Of a stretch of 64,000 nt of DNA, positions 1 through 10,116 are shown piece after piece. How positions within the stretch are numbered: position 1 is the first letter of the stretch; each line of letters opens with the position of its first letter. Both the position numbers and the translations under genes were made by a program. The DNA is from Flavobacteriaceae bacterium GF1. GTDB taxonomy: Bacteria > Bacteroidota > Bacteroidia > Flavobacteriales > Flavobacteriaceae. The stretch is taken from the NCBI GenBank assembly GCA_009797885.1, contig WNKP01000012.1, forward strand, positions 62,001-126,000, given 5' to 3'. A model generated the notes under the pieces. It ran no database searches. It saw only the letters and a list, made by a program, of their open reading frames with translations, and was not told the origin of the DNA.

Positions 1-1283
1 TCCAGGGAATCATGGGCAAACTCATTTAAGCGCCCCCCACTGCCCGCATTGTTGTAGGCATCTATAATATTCCCCAGGGAAACCGATTTACTACCATGTT
101 CTTGACGGATCCAATTGTTATTGGGAAGATTTACCCCAATTGGGGTACTTGGAGAAGCGTCCCCGGCTTCCGCGGCCACATTTATGGTCTTATAGGTGAT
201 GCCCACAACATTCTCCTTTTTATGGGCATCCATCAAAGGGGCGTTATCTTCAAACCACTGTGCGTTCGCAGAAATCACGTCCATTTTTTTGGACATTTCA
301 AAGTCTTTTATTTGAACGATATTTTCATACGATCCCTTTATGCCCATGGGATCATTGTACACTTCTATGAACCCGTTGATCCAATCAATATTGCCTTCCG
401 TGGAATTTACCCATGCCACGGCATACGCATCCCAGGTATCCAAGCTTCCCGTTTTATAGTATTCAATCAATAAGCCCAATGTCTTGGCCTGCTGTTCATT
501 TTCAGCAACGGCCTTGGCCTTCTCCAACCATTTGATAATTTCGTCTATGGCCTTGCCATATTTGCCACCAGACTTCCAAACCAATTCCCTTAACTTCCCG
601 TTTTCCTTGACCAATGTTGAATTAAGTCCCAATTCAATGGGTTGGCCAGTAGGCTTACTATCCCTTTTTAGATAAAAAGCTTCTACTTCCGCCGTAGTCA
701 AATCCGGGCCGTAAAAATTGACGGATGAGGCGAGGACATTATCGACCCCCTTCTTTTTATTGACCTTTTTAAGGTCCTTATCATTAAAAATAACGTCCAG
801 GGCCTCCCCTACCAAAGTGGTTTCCGTGGCCTCCAATAATCCCATAAAATACTCCTTATCGAATTCCGGCATAATTTTATCATTGGAATAATGATGGTGT
901 ATTCCGTTGGAGAACCAAACCCTTTTTAAATACGTCTCAAAGTCCTTCCAACTTTTCGTGTTCCTGTCCCCTTCAAATTTTGTGTAAATGGATTCCAATG
1001 CCCTTCTGATGACCAAATTATGGCGATAGTTTTGGTCCCACATAATATCCCTACCCGCAAGACCGGCTTGGGCCAGATAATAGACCAATTGTTTCTCCTT
1101 TAAAGTAAGTCCATCAAATCCAGGCACTTCATATCGTAAAATACGTAGATCGGCAAATTGATCTACAAGGAACTCAAATGACTCTTCCTGTTTTGATACC
1201 CCTGGTGATTCCTTAGGAGCTTCGTTACAAGCGGTTATGATCCCTAAAAATAGGGTAATCACAAAAAAATGCTTTATTCTCAT
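1..1283 (-). CDS. Dipeptidyl-peptidase III-like lipoprotein (M49), 3' part cut by window edge
   Basis: The reading frame starts at the ATG at 1283 (minus strand) and stays open to base 1, so about 427 N-terminal residues are visible. The start MRIKHFFVITLFLG..ITAC is a lipoprotein signal with the lipobox Cys near residue 19. The following stretch (EFLVDQFADLRILRYEVPGF, then YYLAQAGLAGRDI and VWFSNGIHHHY) closely matches Bacteroidota DPP III as I recall it. The zinc motif of M49 (HExxGH) lies beyond the window, so catalytic competence cannot be judged. The enzyme family removes dipeptides from N-termini of oligopeptides; the signal places it in the envelope. Database entries for this family are often misnamed dihydrofolate reductase. 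Confidence 0.85.
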   Translation of the reverse strand, partial: MRIKHFFVITLFLGIITACNEAPKESPGVSKQEESFEFLVDQFADLRILRYEVPGFDGLTLKEKQLVYYLAQAGLAGRDIMWDQNYRHNLVIRRALESIYTKFEGDRNTKSWKDFETYLKRVWFSNGIHHHYSNDKIMPEFDKEYFMGLLEATETTLVGEALDVIFNDKDLKKVNKKKGVDNVLASSVNFYGPDLTTAEVEAFYLKRDSKPTGQPIELGLNSTLVKENGKLRELVWKSGGKYGKAIDEIIKWLEKAKAVAENEQQAKTLGLLIEYYKTGSLDTWDAYAVAWVNSTEGNIDWINGFIEVYNDPMGIKGSYENIVQIKDFEMSKKMDVISANAQWFEDNAPLMDAHKKENVVGITYKTINVAAEAGDASPSTPIGVNLPNNNWIRQEHGSKSVSLGNIIDAYNNAGSGGRLNEFAHDSL

Positions 1284-1409
1284 TTTCAAAGGTTTAAAAT
1301 TGCAAACCTCCAAAAGTAAGGATACTGGGAAAAACAGAAGATGACTTTTGCCATGTTTCATTTGGATCCACAACCGGATTATTTCAAGTGAAGCATTTAA
1401 ATTTGGGCA

Positions 1410-2840
1410 ATGGAGAAATCAATATTTCAAAAACTCTATTCCCCAAAGGATTTCAAGTCCCTGGGGAATGCTGCAGTCCAAGCACTTGGGGACCACATTG
1501 CATCCACGACCTCAGGGAAAAATGAAAAAACCATTAATTGGAATGTCCCTAAAAAAGAGCTGGAATTTTGGAAGGACTTCCTTAAAAATGGGAATAAGGA
1601 AGATTTTATCCCCGAAGTCCTAAAACACACCATACATACCCATAACCCGACATATATGGGACATCAGGTGGCGGCGCCCGCGCCAATTACAGCTTTGACC
1701 GCTATGGTCAGTTCCATTTTAAACAATGGCATGGCGGTCTTTGAAATGGGCATGGCCCCTTCCGCTATTGAGCAGGTTGTGATTGAAAGCATTTGTAAAA
1801 AAATAGGTTATGACGGGAACCCGGGCGGATTTTTAACCTCTGGGGGCACCTTGGCCAATTTAACGGCGCTGCTTTCCGCAAGAAAGGCCATAGTAAAACA
1901 AGACGTTTGGAATGAGGGACATTCCGCACCATTGGGAATCATGGTATGCGAAGAGGCCCATTACTGCGCGGACCGTGCCGCCAAAATAATGGGACTTGGG
2001 GAAAAAGGAATTATTAAGATTCCGGCTTCCGAAAACTTTAGTATGGACACAACGCTGTTGGATAAGTATTACACGGAAGCTGCTTCAAAAGGAATTGAAA
2101 TCTTTGCCATTATTGGGTCGGCTCCTTCCACAGCCACGGGCGCTTATGATAATTTGGACGTCCTTTCAAAATTTGCCCAACAAAAACAAATATGGTTCCA
2201 TGTGGACGGTGCCCATGGTGGGGCAGCCATCTATTCCAAAAAATACAAGCACCTGCTCCAGGGTATTGTACATGCGGATTCCATAGTTATTGATGGTCAT
2301 AAAATGATGCTCATGCCCACCATTACCACTGCCCTACTCTTTAAGGACAAAAAACATGCCCAGGATACCTTTAACCAACGTGCAGACTATTTATTGGATG
2401 ATGTTGAGGAAGAAGACTGGATAAACAGTGGCAAGAAAACCTTTGAATGTACCAAGACCATGATGTGCCTGCATTGGTTCGTTCTATTAAAACATTATGG
2501 GGATGCACTGTTTGATGAGTTTGTGACACGGCAGTACGATTTGGCAAAAACCTTTGAAAAAATGTTGATTGAAGATCCCAAATTTCAATTGGCCACCTCA
2601 CCCCAGTCCAATATCCTATGCTTTAGATGTGTTGAAAAAGGGAAGACCAACGCGCAACTGAATGCTTGGAATGCGGCCATCCGCCAACGGCTTTTGGAAG
2701 ATGGGGAGTTTTACATTGTCCAGACCAAACTGCGCGGTATCCATTATTTAAGGACCACCTTAATGAATCCTTTTACCACAAAGGACCACTTAAGGCAATT
2801 GGTAAAAAAAATCAAAGCCGTTGCGGCATCCATTAACTGA
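1410..2840 (+). CDS. PLP-dependent group II decarboxylase (diaminobutyrate/aspartate/glutamate decarboxylase-like)
   Basis: A 476-residue fold-type I PLP enzyme. The internal aldimine lysine is in DGHKMMLMP (about residue 298), preceded by the cofactor-binding HVDGAHGGAA (about 267) and the early TSGGTLANLTALL segment (about 145). Length and motifs fit group II amino acid decarboxylases, with L-2,4-diaminobutyrate or aromatic amino acid decarboxylases as the closest relatives by eye; the substrate cannot be set from sequence alone. There is no signal peptide, so it is cytosolic. The gene converges with the GH15 gene and the two stop regions overlap by 8 bp. The ATG at 1410 is preferred because a preceding overlapping frame lacks family similarity. 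Confidence 0.85.
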   Translation: MEKSIFQKLYSPKDFKSLGNAAVQALGDHIASTTSGKNEKTINWNVPKKELEFWKDFLKNGNKEDFIPEVLKHTIHTHNPTYMGHQVAAPAPITALTAMVSSILNNGMAVFEMGMAPSAIEQVVIESICKKIGYDGNPGGFLTSGGTLANLTALLSARKAIVKQDVWNEGHSAPLGIMVCEEAHYCADRAAKIMGLGEKGIIKIPASENFSMDTTLLDKYYTEAASKGIEIFAIIGSAPSTATGAYDNLDVLSKFAQQKQIWFHVDGAHGGAAIYSKKYKHLLQGIVHADSIVIDGHKMMLMPTITTALLFKDKKHAQDTFNQRADYLLDDVEEEDWINSGKKTFECTKTMMCLHWFVLLKHYGDALFDEFVTRQYDLAKTFEKMLIEDPKFQLATSPQSNILCFRCVEKGKTNAQLNAWNAAIRQRLLEDGEFYIVQTKLRGIHYLRTTLMNPFTTKDHLRQLVKKIKAVAASIN

Positions 2841-4638
2841 TGGACTCCAAAATTCGCTCCTCGCTTTGTTTCCTTGAAAAATTGATGGCACATTCAATCA
2901 AGGCCAAATGGGAATACGCTTGGGGGAAATTCCCCAACAATCTTTTGGTCTTAAAATCGATATCCTCACTAAAAAGCCCCAAATGGTTGCTGTAGCCCAA
3001 TAAACGTTCAAAATGCTCCAGTGCTTTTTCCTCCTCCCCTATTTTGAACAAGGCATTAATGAACCAAAACGTACAGATTGTAAAGGACGAGGAGGGCAGC
3101 CCAAAATCGTCCTCATTTTTATATCGATACAGTAATCCATCATTGCTCAGATCCTTTTCAATGGCTTTGACCGTTTGTACAAACTTGGGGTCCTTGGCGT
3201 GAATGAACCCGTAAGATTCCATCAACAGCACGGAAGCGTCCAGGTGGTAAGAACCATAGGACTGGGTAAAGGCCTTAACATCCTCGTTCCAGGCATTTTC
3301 CATAATATCGGCCTTGATTTCCTGCTCTATGGTGGACCACTTATCAATTTTCCGATGTTTTCCAAATATCTTGGCCACTTTAATGGCCCTATCCAGCGCT
3401 ACCCAACACAAGACCTTGGAGAACGTAAAATGCCTATCCTCCCCTCTAAACTCCCAAATTCCTTTGTCTGCCTCACGCCAGTGTTTATTGACAATCCAGA
3501 CAATGGCCTTGGTAATGCTCCACAGTTCCTCCCCATTTTCTATATCATTGCTGAACTTCATCAACTGTTCATAAATAACATCCATTAAAATACCATAGAT
3601 GTCGTTCTGCTTTTGTTTATAGGCGGCATTACCCACACGTACCGGCTTTGAACCCCTATATCCCTCCAAATGGTCAAGGCTTTTCTCGGTCAGGGTTTTC
3701 TCGCCATTGATCCCGTACATGATTTGGAGTTTCTCATCCTTATCGGGCATCAAATCAATGATAAACTGTAGAAATCGCTTAGCGGAATTCTTGTGTCCCA
3801 ATTCGGAAACCACTTTAATCACCATGGAGGCATCCCTTATCCAGCAAAACCGATAATCCCAGTTCCTGACCTCTCCAATGGTTTCCGGTAATGAAGTGGT
3901 TGCTGCTGCCAATACCGCGCCCGTTTTATCATAGGTAAGCATTTTGAGCGTTATGGCACTGCGCACGATCTCACGGTTGAATTTCTTGTAGGTCGGGGTC
4001 CGGTCCACCCAATCCAGCCAATAAATTTTGGTACGCTCCAATTCCAAACCTATCTTATCCGTGGTCGGGCGTAAAATCTTTTCGTTATAGCAAACCAGAA
4101 AATACCCATCTTCCCTTAGGGTGATTTCCTCTCCACTCAACACATGGTTTTTATTAAAAGATGTATATAGGAACAGGCTATCGAACTGTTGTTTACTGGT
4201 AATACTTACAATAAATGTCCCATTACCCTTAACATGGTGTGTGGTCTCCCCCTTGGCGTATTCCAATTTAGGGTCGTATTGCACCTTAAATTTTGGAGCC
4301 CCGGAGATATGTTTTACATATCGGATAATTTCGGGAGGTGCATTGTATTTGCCATTGGGTTTATAATACCGTGGCATAAAATCGTGTAGTTCAAATATGT
4401 TCTCCCCATCGGAAAAGCGTGTGACCAAAATGGCCGTTTTTGGATAGTATTGCTGTGTAATTTCGTAATTGTACTTTGTAATCAATTCAAAACTTCCTCC
4501 ATTTTTTTCATCCAAAAGTTTCGCAAAGACTGAAGAAGAATCAAATTGGGGCAAACAACACCAGTCCAACGAACCGGTATCCGAGATTAATGCCGCACTT
4601 CTACAGTTACCAATAATTCCGTAATTTAGGTTATCCAT
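2833..4638 (-). CDS. Glycoside hydrolase family 15 protein (trehalase/glucoamylase-like)
   Basis: About 601 residues beginning MDNLNYGIIGN, with the typical GH15 opening (SLDWCCLPQFDSSSVFAKLL). The (alpha/alpha)6 barrel carries NWDYRFCWIRDASMVIK (about 260-275), and near the C-terminus SEDIDF..LGNFPQAYSHLALI, the usual place of the second catalytic Glu. No signal peptide, so intracellular. It is divergent from the trehalose-6-phosphate synthase/phosphatase gene across about 100 bp, which makes a trehalase-type role attractive, but glucoamylase or dextranase activity is possible. ATG at 4638 is chosen over a TTG two codons upstream. The 3' end overlaps the convergent decarboxylase gene by 8 bp. 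Confidence 0.85.
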   Translation of the reverse strand: MDNLNYGIIGNCRSAALISDTGSLDWCCLPQFDSSSVFAKLLDEKNGGSFELITKYNYEITQQYYPKTAILVTRFSDGENIFELHDFMPRYYKPNGKYNAPPEIIRYVKHISGAPKFKVQYDPKLEYAKGETTHHVKGNGTFIVSITSKQQFDSLFLYTSFNKNHVLSGEEITLREDGYFLVCYNEKILRPTTDKIGLELERTKIYWLDWVDRTPTYKKFNREIVRSAITLKMLTYDKTGAVLAAATTSLPETIGEVRNWDYRFCWIRDASMVIKVVSELGHKNSAKRFLQFIIDLMPDKDEKLQIMYGINGEKTLTEKSLDHLEGYRGSKPVRVGNAAYKQKQNDIYGILMDVIYEQLMKFSNDIENGEELWSITKAIVWIVNKHWREADKGIWEFRGEDRHFTFSKVLCWVALDRAIKVAKIFGKHRKIDKWSTIEQEIKADIMENAWNEDVKAFTQSYGSYHLDASVLLMESYGFIHAKDPKFVQTVKAIEKDLSNDGLLYRYKNEDDFGLPSSSFTICTFWFINALFKIGEEEKALEHFERLLGYSNHLGLFSEDIDFKTKRLLGNFPQAYSHLALIECAINFSRKQSEERILESIS

Positions 4639-4737
4639 ATACAAGTTCTTATCTTTTGATAATTATTGTAGGTTTTTTCTTTCTTTATAATCGAAAAAAC
4701 CTCATTTTTATTTCATTTTCCTTAAAAATTCCAGCTT
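4639..4737. promoter_or_regulatory. Divergent intergenic promoter region, GH15 / trehalose synthesis
   Basis: This 99-bp, very AT-rich spacer lies between two divergently transcribed trehalose-related genes and must hold the promoters of both. No single clear TTG/TAnnTTTG pair stands out, so the assignment rests on gene orientation only. Confidence 0.5.
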
Positions 4738-6951
4738 ATGGGTAAAACTATAATTATTTCCAATAGACTCCCAGTTCAATTGCAAATAAGTGATGGGGGG
4801 CTATCCGCGATACCTAGCGTTGGAGGTCTTGCCACGGGAATGAAATCCGTGCACCATGGCGGGGAAAGTTTATGGATAGGCTGGTCAGGTTTGACCAAAG
4901 AGGACACACCCAAAGAATTGGAAGCCGATATCGATTGTGCCTTAAAGGAACACGGCTGCTCCAAAGTGGTTCTCTCGCAGAAGGAGATCGATGGTTTTTA
5001 TTTTGGCTTTAGCAACCGTACCATTTGGCCCCTGTTCCATTATTTCTTGGAATACACGGAGTTTGAACTGGGTTTTTGGGAAATATACAAAGCCGTGAAC
5101 CAAAAATTTGCCGATGCCATATTGGAAAAAGCCGAAGCCGATGATATTATTTGGGTACACGATTACCAATTACTGCTGGTACCACAGATGGTAAAGGAAA
5201 AGCGTCCCAATGCCACAATTGGTTTCTTCCTCCACATTCCCTTTCCTTCCTACGAAATCTTCCGGACATTGCCTTGGCGTGAAGAAGTCCTTGAAGGTTT
5301 GCTGGGATCGGATCTGATCGGTTTCCACACCTACGATTATGAACGCCATTTTTTGAGTTCCGTGAGGCGTTTATTGGGATTGGACGTGAGCTTTAATGAT
5401 GTCTATCTGGAAAACAGGGTAATTAAGGTCGATTCTTTTCCCATGGGCATTGATTACAACAAATTTCATACGGCAGCCCTAAAGAGTTCTGCCTTAAAGG
5501 GCAAGGAACGGACCGACTTGCAAAGGAAACTGGACAATCATAAAAAATCGGCCCCGGATACCAAATTGATCGTTTCCATTGACCGCTTGGATTATAGTAA
5601 GGGAATTGCAAAACGCATCAACGCCTTTGAGTACTTTCTGAATAAGTACCCCGAATACAAAGAACGTGTCCGACTTATTATCCTCGCCGTGCCATCAAGG
5701 GCGAACGTTCCTCAATATCAATTGCTCAAACGTGAAATTGACGAATTGGTAGGACGAATCAATGGCGAGCTTTCCACCGTGAACTGGACTCCCATTTGGT
5801 ATTTCTATCGCTCCCTACCCTTTTCAAACCTAATCGATCTTTATACCTCTTCGGATATTGCATGGCTTACCCCTTTGCGGGATGGGATGAACCTAGTGGC
5901 CAAGGAGTACATTGCCACTCGTATAGATAAAACCGGGGTCCTTATCCTCAGCGAAATGGCTGGTTCCGCCTATGAGATGAACGAGGCCCTGCTCATTAAC
6001 CCAAATAATTTTGAAGAACAGGCAGATACCCTTAAAAAGGCCATCACCATGCCCAAAGAAGAGCAAATGGCGAGAAATATGTTCCTACAAAACAGATTAA
6101 AGCGCTATAACGTAGAGGTTTGGGCCAATGAGTTTATGGATTCGTTAAAAAGACAACGCAAAGGAAGTGATGATTTTGTCTCACAGAAACTCAATCCCAC
6201 TATCCTAAACGGGTTACAAAAAGACTATGTATCCGCAAAAAAGAGACTGCTCTTTTTGGATTATGACGGTACCCTTACGGGCTTTCATAAAGATCCCCAA
6301 AAAGCCTCCCCAGATAAGGAATTGTACGAGTTGCTCGATGCACTTCACCATCAAGAGAACACCACACTTTTCCTGATAAGTGGACGTGATAAGGCAACGT
6401 TCAGCAAGTGGTTTTTGGATAAAAAATACAATATGATCGTGGAGCATGGGGTTTGGATCTCCAAGGACGGTAACGACTTTAAATTATTGGAAAAGGTCAA
6501 AGGGGAATGGATGGAAAAAATTATGCCCGTATTGGAATCCTTCGTGGACCGTACCCCAGGCTCTTTTATTGAAAAAAAGAATTATTCCCTTGCGTGGCAT
6601 TACCGTAGTACAGACCCGGATTTTGGTGAAAAAAGGGCCAACGAATTAAATACCGTGCTTACCAGTCTTATCGGAAACGATGATATCAGTGTACTCAATG
6701 GCAACAAGGTAATGGAAGTTAAGAGCAGTAATGTCAATAAAGGCAGGGCTGCCGTTCGTATGTTGGGAGAGGATAATTATGATTTTGTTTTTGCCATTGG
6801 TGATGATTGGACGGATGAATTCATGTTCCAAGACCTTCCCCAAACCGCGATAACCGTAAAAGTAGGACTCAAGAAAACCCAGGCCAGATATCATGTGGAA
6901 GGGGTACCAAAAGTTAGGGAATTACTTAAAAAATTTAGCACCGGTACATAA
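4738..6951 (+). CDS. otsAB: Bifunctional trehalose-6-phosphate synthase/phosphatase
   Basis: A 737-residue fusion. The first ~480 residues are a GT20 synthase ([65 protein letters not shown]), joining glucose from UDP-glucose to glucose-6-phosphate. The C-terminal part is a HAD-type trehalose-6-phosphate phosphatase with motif [10 protein letters not shown] (about 508) and the late [10 protein letters not shown] (about 687). Both activities in one chain allow direct conversion to trehalose, a compatible solute fitting a marine organism. Cytosolic. The downstream gene starts 2 bp after the stop, so they may share a transcript. Confidence 0.93.
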   Translation: MGKTIIISNRLPVQLQISDGGLSAIPSVGGLATGMKSVHHGGESLWIGWSGLTKEDTPKELEADIDCALKEHGCSKVVLSQKEIDGFYFGFSNRTIWPLFHYFLEYTEFELGFWEIYKAVNQKFADAILEKAEADDIIWVHDYQLLLVPQMVKEKRPNATIGFFLHIPFPSYEIFRTLPWREEVLEGLLGSDLIGFHTYDYERHFLSSVRRLLGLDVSFNDVYLENRVIKVDSFPMGIDYNKFHTAALKSSALKGKERTDLQRKLDNHKKSAPDTKLIVSIDRLDYSKGIAKRINAFEYFLNKYPEYKERVRLIILAVPSRANVPQYQLLKREIDELVGRINGELSTVNWTPIWYFYRSLPFSNLIDLYTSSDIAWLTPLRDGMNLVAKEYIATRIDKTGVLILSEMAGSAYEMNEALLINPNNFEEQADTLKKAITMPKEEQMARNMFLQNRLKRYNVEVWANEFMDSLKRQRKGSDDFVSQKLNPTILNGLQKDYVSAKKRLLFLDYDGTLTGFHKDPQKASPDKELYELLDALHHQENTTLFLISGRDKATFSKWFLDKKYNMIVEHGVWISKDGNDFKLLEKVKGEWMEKIMPVLESFVDRTPGSFIEKKNYSLAWHYRSTDPDFGEKRANELNTVLTSLIGNDDISVLNGNKVMEVKSSNVNKGRAAVRMLGEDNYDFVFAIGDDWTDEFMFQDLPQTAITVKVGLKKTQARYHVEGVPKVRELLKKFSTGT

Positions 6952-6952
6952 T

Positions 6953-8137
6953 ATGAAACCTCTATTACTATTGATTTTTGGCCTGGTCATTTCCCAATTT
7001 TCGGTTGCCCAGCCCAATACCGAAGTATACCTGTTTGATTTGGATCGGACAGATGGAAAAATCAACCTGTCCAACCCCAAGAATATTTCCAACAATGAAG
7101 GGTATGACAACCAACCCTCTTTCCTGGATGACAATACCGTATTGTTTTCCGCAATACGGGCCGACCAAACTGATATCATAAAGTTTGACATTACCAAGGG
7201 AAGCGTAAAAACATGGATAACCGACACGCCTACCGGAAGCGAATATTCCCCGCTTAAAATACCGAATAAACCAGCTATTTCGGCAATTCGTTTGGATTTG
7301 GACGGCCTCCAAAGACTATATGCCTATGATCTGGAAACCGGGGACTCCAAAGTTTTACTCAAAGACCTAAAAGTAGGATACCACGTTTGGTTTGCGCCAA
7401 ATATCCTGGTCTGTACCGTTTTAAAGGAAAATCGAATGGACCTGGTAGTGGCGAATCTCCAAAATGGAGAGGTCCGTACCATGGATAAAAACGTGGGACG
7501 TTCCTTACATAAAATTCCCAATACCGATCGTATCAGTTATATTGGAAAAGAAGGGAACTGGACCATCAAATCCTTGGACCCCCTAACCGGAGAGACGGTC
7601 CAATTGATCGCTACCCCCGGAAAGGCCGAAGATATCTGTTGGCTTAATGACGGAACTGTTTTGGCTGGCACGGGCAAAGCAATTGTAAAAGCCAATCCCG
7701 AGGCCGGGTTGTTATGGGAGCAACTAATGTATTTTCAACAAGAGGAAATCCATTCCATAAGCAGGATCAGTACAAATTCAACCAATACAAGATTGGCTTT
7801 TGTTGCGGAAGTATCACCAAGGCATATTGTACAAAAACAGCTTGATGCTTATAACGCAAGGGATATTGAAGGCTTTATTGCTACGTTCAGTGATAATATC
7901 GAACTTTTTAAGTTTCCGAATGAACCCATTGGCAAGGGCAAGGAGTACCTAAGGGAAAGTTATGGGTCGTTTTTTGAAAATACCCCCGACCTTCATTGCG
8001 AAATAAAGAATAGAATCGTAATAGGGGGAAAGGTCATTGATGAGGAATTCCTTACCATAAACGGACAAAACTATTCCGCCGTGGCCATTTATGAGGTGGA
8101 AAACGGTAAAATTGCCAAAGTCACCTTTATTCAATAA
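6953..8137 (+). CDS. Secreted beta-propeller protein with C-terminal NTF2/SnoaL-like domain
   Basis: The ATG at 6953, directly after the otsAB stop, gives MKPLLLLIFGLVISQFSVAQ, a clean Sec signal; 394 residues. Residues ~20-285 show repeated TolB/WD40-like blades (YDNQPSFLDDNTVLFSA, LYAYDLETGDSKVLL, DICWLNDGTVLAGTGKA). The last ~105 residues (VQKQLDAYNARDIEGFIATF to the end) look like a SnoaL/NTF2 polyketide-cyclase-type cone domain. Propeller and NTF2 domain in one exported protein is uncommon. No catalytic residues can be assigned. The ~5-blade length suggests substrate or ligand binding. The function is unknown. Confidence 0.75.
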   Translation: MKPLLLLIFGLVISQFSVAQPNTEVYLFDLDRTDGKINLSNPKNISNNEGYDNQPSFLDDNTVLFSAIRADQTDIIKFDITKGSVKTWITDTPTGSEYSPLKIPNKPAISAIRLDLDGLQRLYAYDLETGDSKVLLKDLKVGYHVWFAPNILVCTVLKENRMDLVVANLQNGEVRTMDKNVGRSLHKIPNTDRISYIGKEGNWTIKSLDPLTGETVQLIATPGKAEDICWLNDGTVLAGTGKAIVKANPEAGLLWEQLMYFQQEEIHSISRISTNSTNTRLAFVAEVSPRHIVQKQLDAYNARDIEGFIATFSDNIELFKFPNEPIGKGKEYLRESYGSFFENTPDLHCEIKNRIVIGGKVIDEEFLTINGQNYSAVAIYEVENGKIAKVTFIQ

Positions 8138-8146
8138 TTTGTCCAT

Positions 8147-8770
8147 GTGAAATTACCCCATAATATATCTCGTATAGAGGCTTTTAGCGATGCGGTCTTT
8201 GCTTTTGCGGCAACCCTGATGGTGGTTAATTTTGACATGGACAGCAACCTGTCCATAACAAAATCCTCGGCAACGGGTTTCCTCAGTTTTTTTGTGAGCT
8301 TTTTTGTTTTGGCCGCACTGTGGTGGGTACATTATAATTTTTTCAGAAGGACCAATTATATGGACAATGGCATCATTGCCCTAAATTCAGTACTCCTTTT
8401 TGTGGTCTTGTATTATGTTTTTCCCTTAAAGGACTTGGTGCAATCTTGGATGGGTGAAGGGGTCACGACCAAAGAGGAACTGGCGAACCTGTTCGTCATG
8501 TATGGAATTGGATTTCTGTTGATTTTCCTCTGTTTTTCGTTGATGTATTACAGGGCCTTTAAACGATCGCGTTCAACAGAAACAGTTACCCTTTTGTACT
8601 TCTATGCAAGGCATTTTTTTATTTTCGTCCTTGTGGCCATCATTTCCGTTATCTTGGCCTTTTTTGAAGTAGGTCTGCAATTTGGTTTTCCCGGATTTGT
8701 TTACGCATTGTTAGGGCCATTATGCTATTCCCATTCCAAGCGATTCTTTAAAAAATTCCAACTGGATTAA
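8147..8770 (+). CDS. TMEM175-family membrane protein (putative potassium channel)
   Basis: 207 residues with about six hydrophobic segments. The opening ISRIEAFSDAVFAFAATLMV carries the FSD signature of the TMEM175/DUF1211 family, whose bacterial members are tetrameric K+-permeable channels. A GTG at 8147 is the only reasonable start in this frame; the overlapping ATG two bases upstream runs straight into a stop. The gene sits 9 bp after the propeller gene and 1 bp before the M28 peptidase gene, implying co-transcription without an obvious functional link. Confidence 0.8.
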   Translation: MKLPHNISRIEAFSDAVFAFAATLMVVNFDMDSNLSITKSSATGFLSFFVSFFVLAALWWVHYNFFRRTNYMDNGIIALNSVLLFVVLYYVFPLKDLVQSWMGEGVTTKEELANLFVMYGIGFLLIFLCFSLMYYRAFKRSRSTETVTLLYFYARHFFIFVLVAIISVILAFFEVGLQFGFPGFVYALLGPLCYSHSKRFFKKFQLD

Positions 8771-8771
8771 T

Positions 8772-10100
8772 ATGAAAAAAATCGTTTTAGGTGTATTCCT
8801 CGTTTCCGTACTGGGTTTTTCCCAAACGGACACCCGAGTGTATGATATTATCAATGCGGTTTCAGCGGAACGCATAGAAAAGGATATTACCACTTTGGCC
8901 AATTTTGGTACACGCCACACCCTTAGTGATACCATTTCCAATACCAGGGGAATTGGAGCAGCAAGACGATGGATAAAATCGGAACTTGATAACATCTCTT
9001 CTGAATGTGATAACTGTTTGGAGGTATTCTATCAAAAGGACTTGGTCAAACAGGGGATCAATCCTCGAATTGCAAAAGATGTTTGGGTAGTTAATGTAGT
9101 CGCCATTAAGCGAGGTACAAAACATCCCAACCGTTTTATTATAATGAGTGGTGATATAGATTCAAGGGTAAGTGACCCCAACGACTATACCTCAGATTCC
9201 CCCGGTGCCAATGACAATGCCAGCGGAATGGCGGGAACTATTGAGGCCGCTCGTGTGCTTTCCAAATATGAATTTGAAAGCAGCATCATGTTTGTTGGGC
9301 TTTCTGGGGAAGAACAAGGGCTTTTTGGTGGAAAGGGCCTGGCAGCATACGCAAAAGGAAAAGAGTGGGATATTGTTGGGGTGCTCAATAATGATATGAT
9401 CGGTAATATTAAGGGTGTAAATGGTGTGGTCAGCAATCGCGATTTTAGAATATTTTCAGAGCCGGTGCCGCCAACGGAGACCACACAACAGCGAAGGGCC
9501 AAACGTTTCTATGGAGGTGAAGTTGATGGTATTTCCCGACAGTTGGCACGTTATATCCACAGTACCACCAAAAGATATATGCCGGAAATGAACCCTATGC
9601 TGATCTATCGCCTTGATCGGTTTGGACGGGGTGGACATCATCGTCCATTCAACGATTTTGGATTTGCCGGTATTCGCATCATGGAAGCCCATGAGAATTA
9701 TACCCAACAGCACCAAGATGTTAGAATTGAAAATGGTATCGCCTACGGCGATGTATTGGAACATGTGAATTTTCAATATGCCAAAAAGTTGACCGCGGTA
9801 AACGCCATTAACCTGGCATCCATTGCTTGGGGTCCACCAGCTCCGAAAAATGTAGAAATTGGAGGTATTGTTGAACCTTCGGCCCGATTGAAATGGGACA
9901 AAGTGGACGGTGCAAAAGGATATAAAATCTATTGGAGGGACACAACTTCACCTACTTGGGACAATTATCGCTATGTAGGAAACGTTTTACAACATACCTT
10001 GGAAGGTATCGTTATAGACAATTATTTCTTTGGAGTAGCCGCCGTAGGCAAAAATGGGCATGAAAGCCCAGTAGTTTTTCCATCTGGAATATTCCGTTAA
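8772..10100 (+). CDS. Secreted M28 family zinc aminopeptidase
   Basis: 442 residues with a signal peptide (MKKIVLGVFLVSVLGFSQ). The two-zinc M28 site is visible in order: GANDNASGMAG (Asp ligand, about 150), LSGEEQGLFGG (catalytic Glu and ligand, about 178), NNDMIGN (Asp), and the late HRPFNDFGFAGIRIMEAHENY region (His). The last ~90 residues (PAPKNVEIGGIVEPSARLKW, YKIYWRDT) resemble a fibronectin type III domain. It should release N-terminal amino acids from peptides outside the cytoplasm. It heads a run with the M1 and M20 peptidases, consistent with peptide scavenging. Confidence 0.9.
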   Translation: MKKIVLGVFLVSVLGFSQTDTRVYDIINAVSAERIEKDITTLANFGTRHTLSDTISNTRGIGAARRWIKSELDNISSECDNCLEVFYQKDLVKQGINPRIAKDVWVVNVVAIKRGTKHPNRFIIMSGDIDSRVSDPNDYTSDSPGANDNASGMAGTIEAARVLSKYEFESSIMFVGLSGEEQGLFGGKGLAAYAKGKEWDIVGVLNNDMIGNIKGVNGVVSNRDFRIFSEPVPPTETTQQRRAKRFYGGEVDGISRQLARYIHSTTKRYMPEMNPMLIYRLDRFGRGGHHRPFNDFGFAGIRIMEAHENYTQQHQDVRIENGIAYGDVLEHVNFQYAKKLTAVNAINLASIAWGPPAPKNVEIGGIVEPSARLKWDKVDGAKGYKIYWRDTTSPTWDNYRYVGNVLQHTLEGIVIDNYFFGVAAVGKNGHESPVVFPSGIFR

Positions 10101-10116
10101 CAAAAGCCGACATTAA

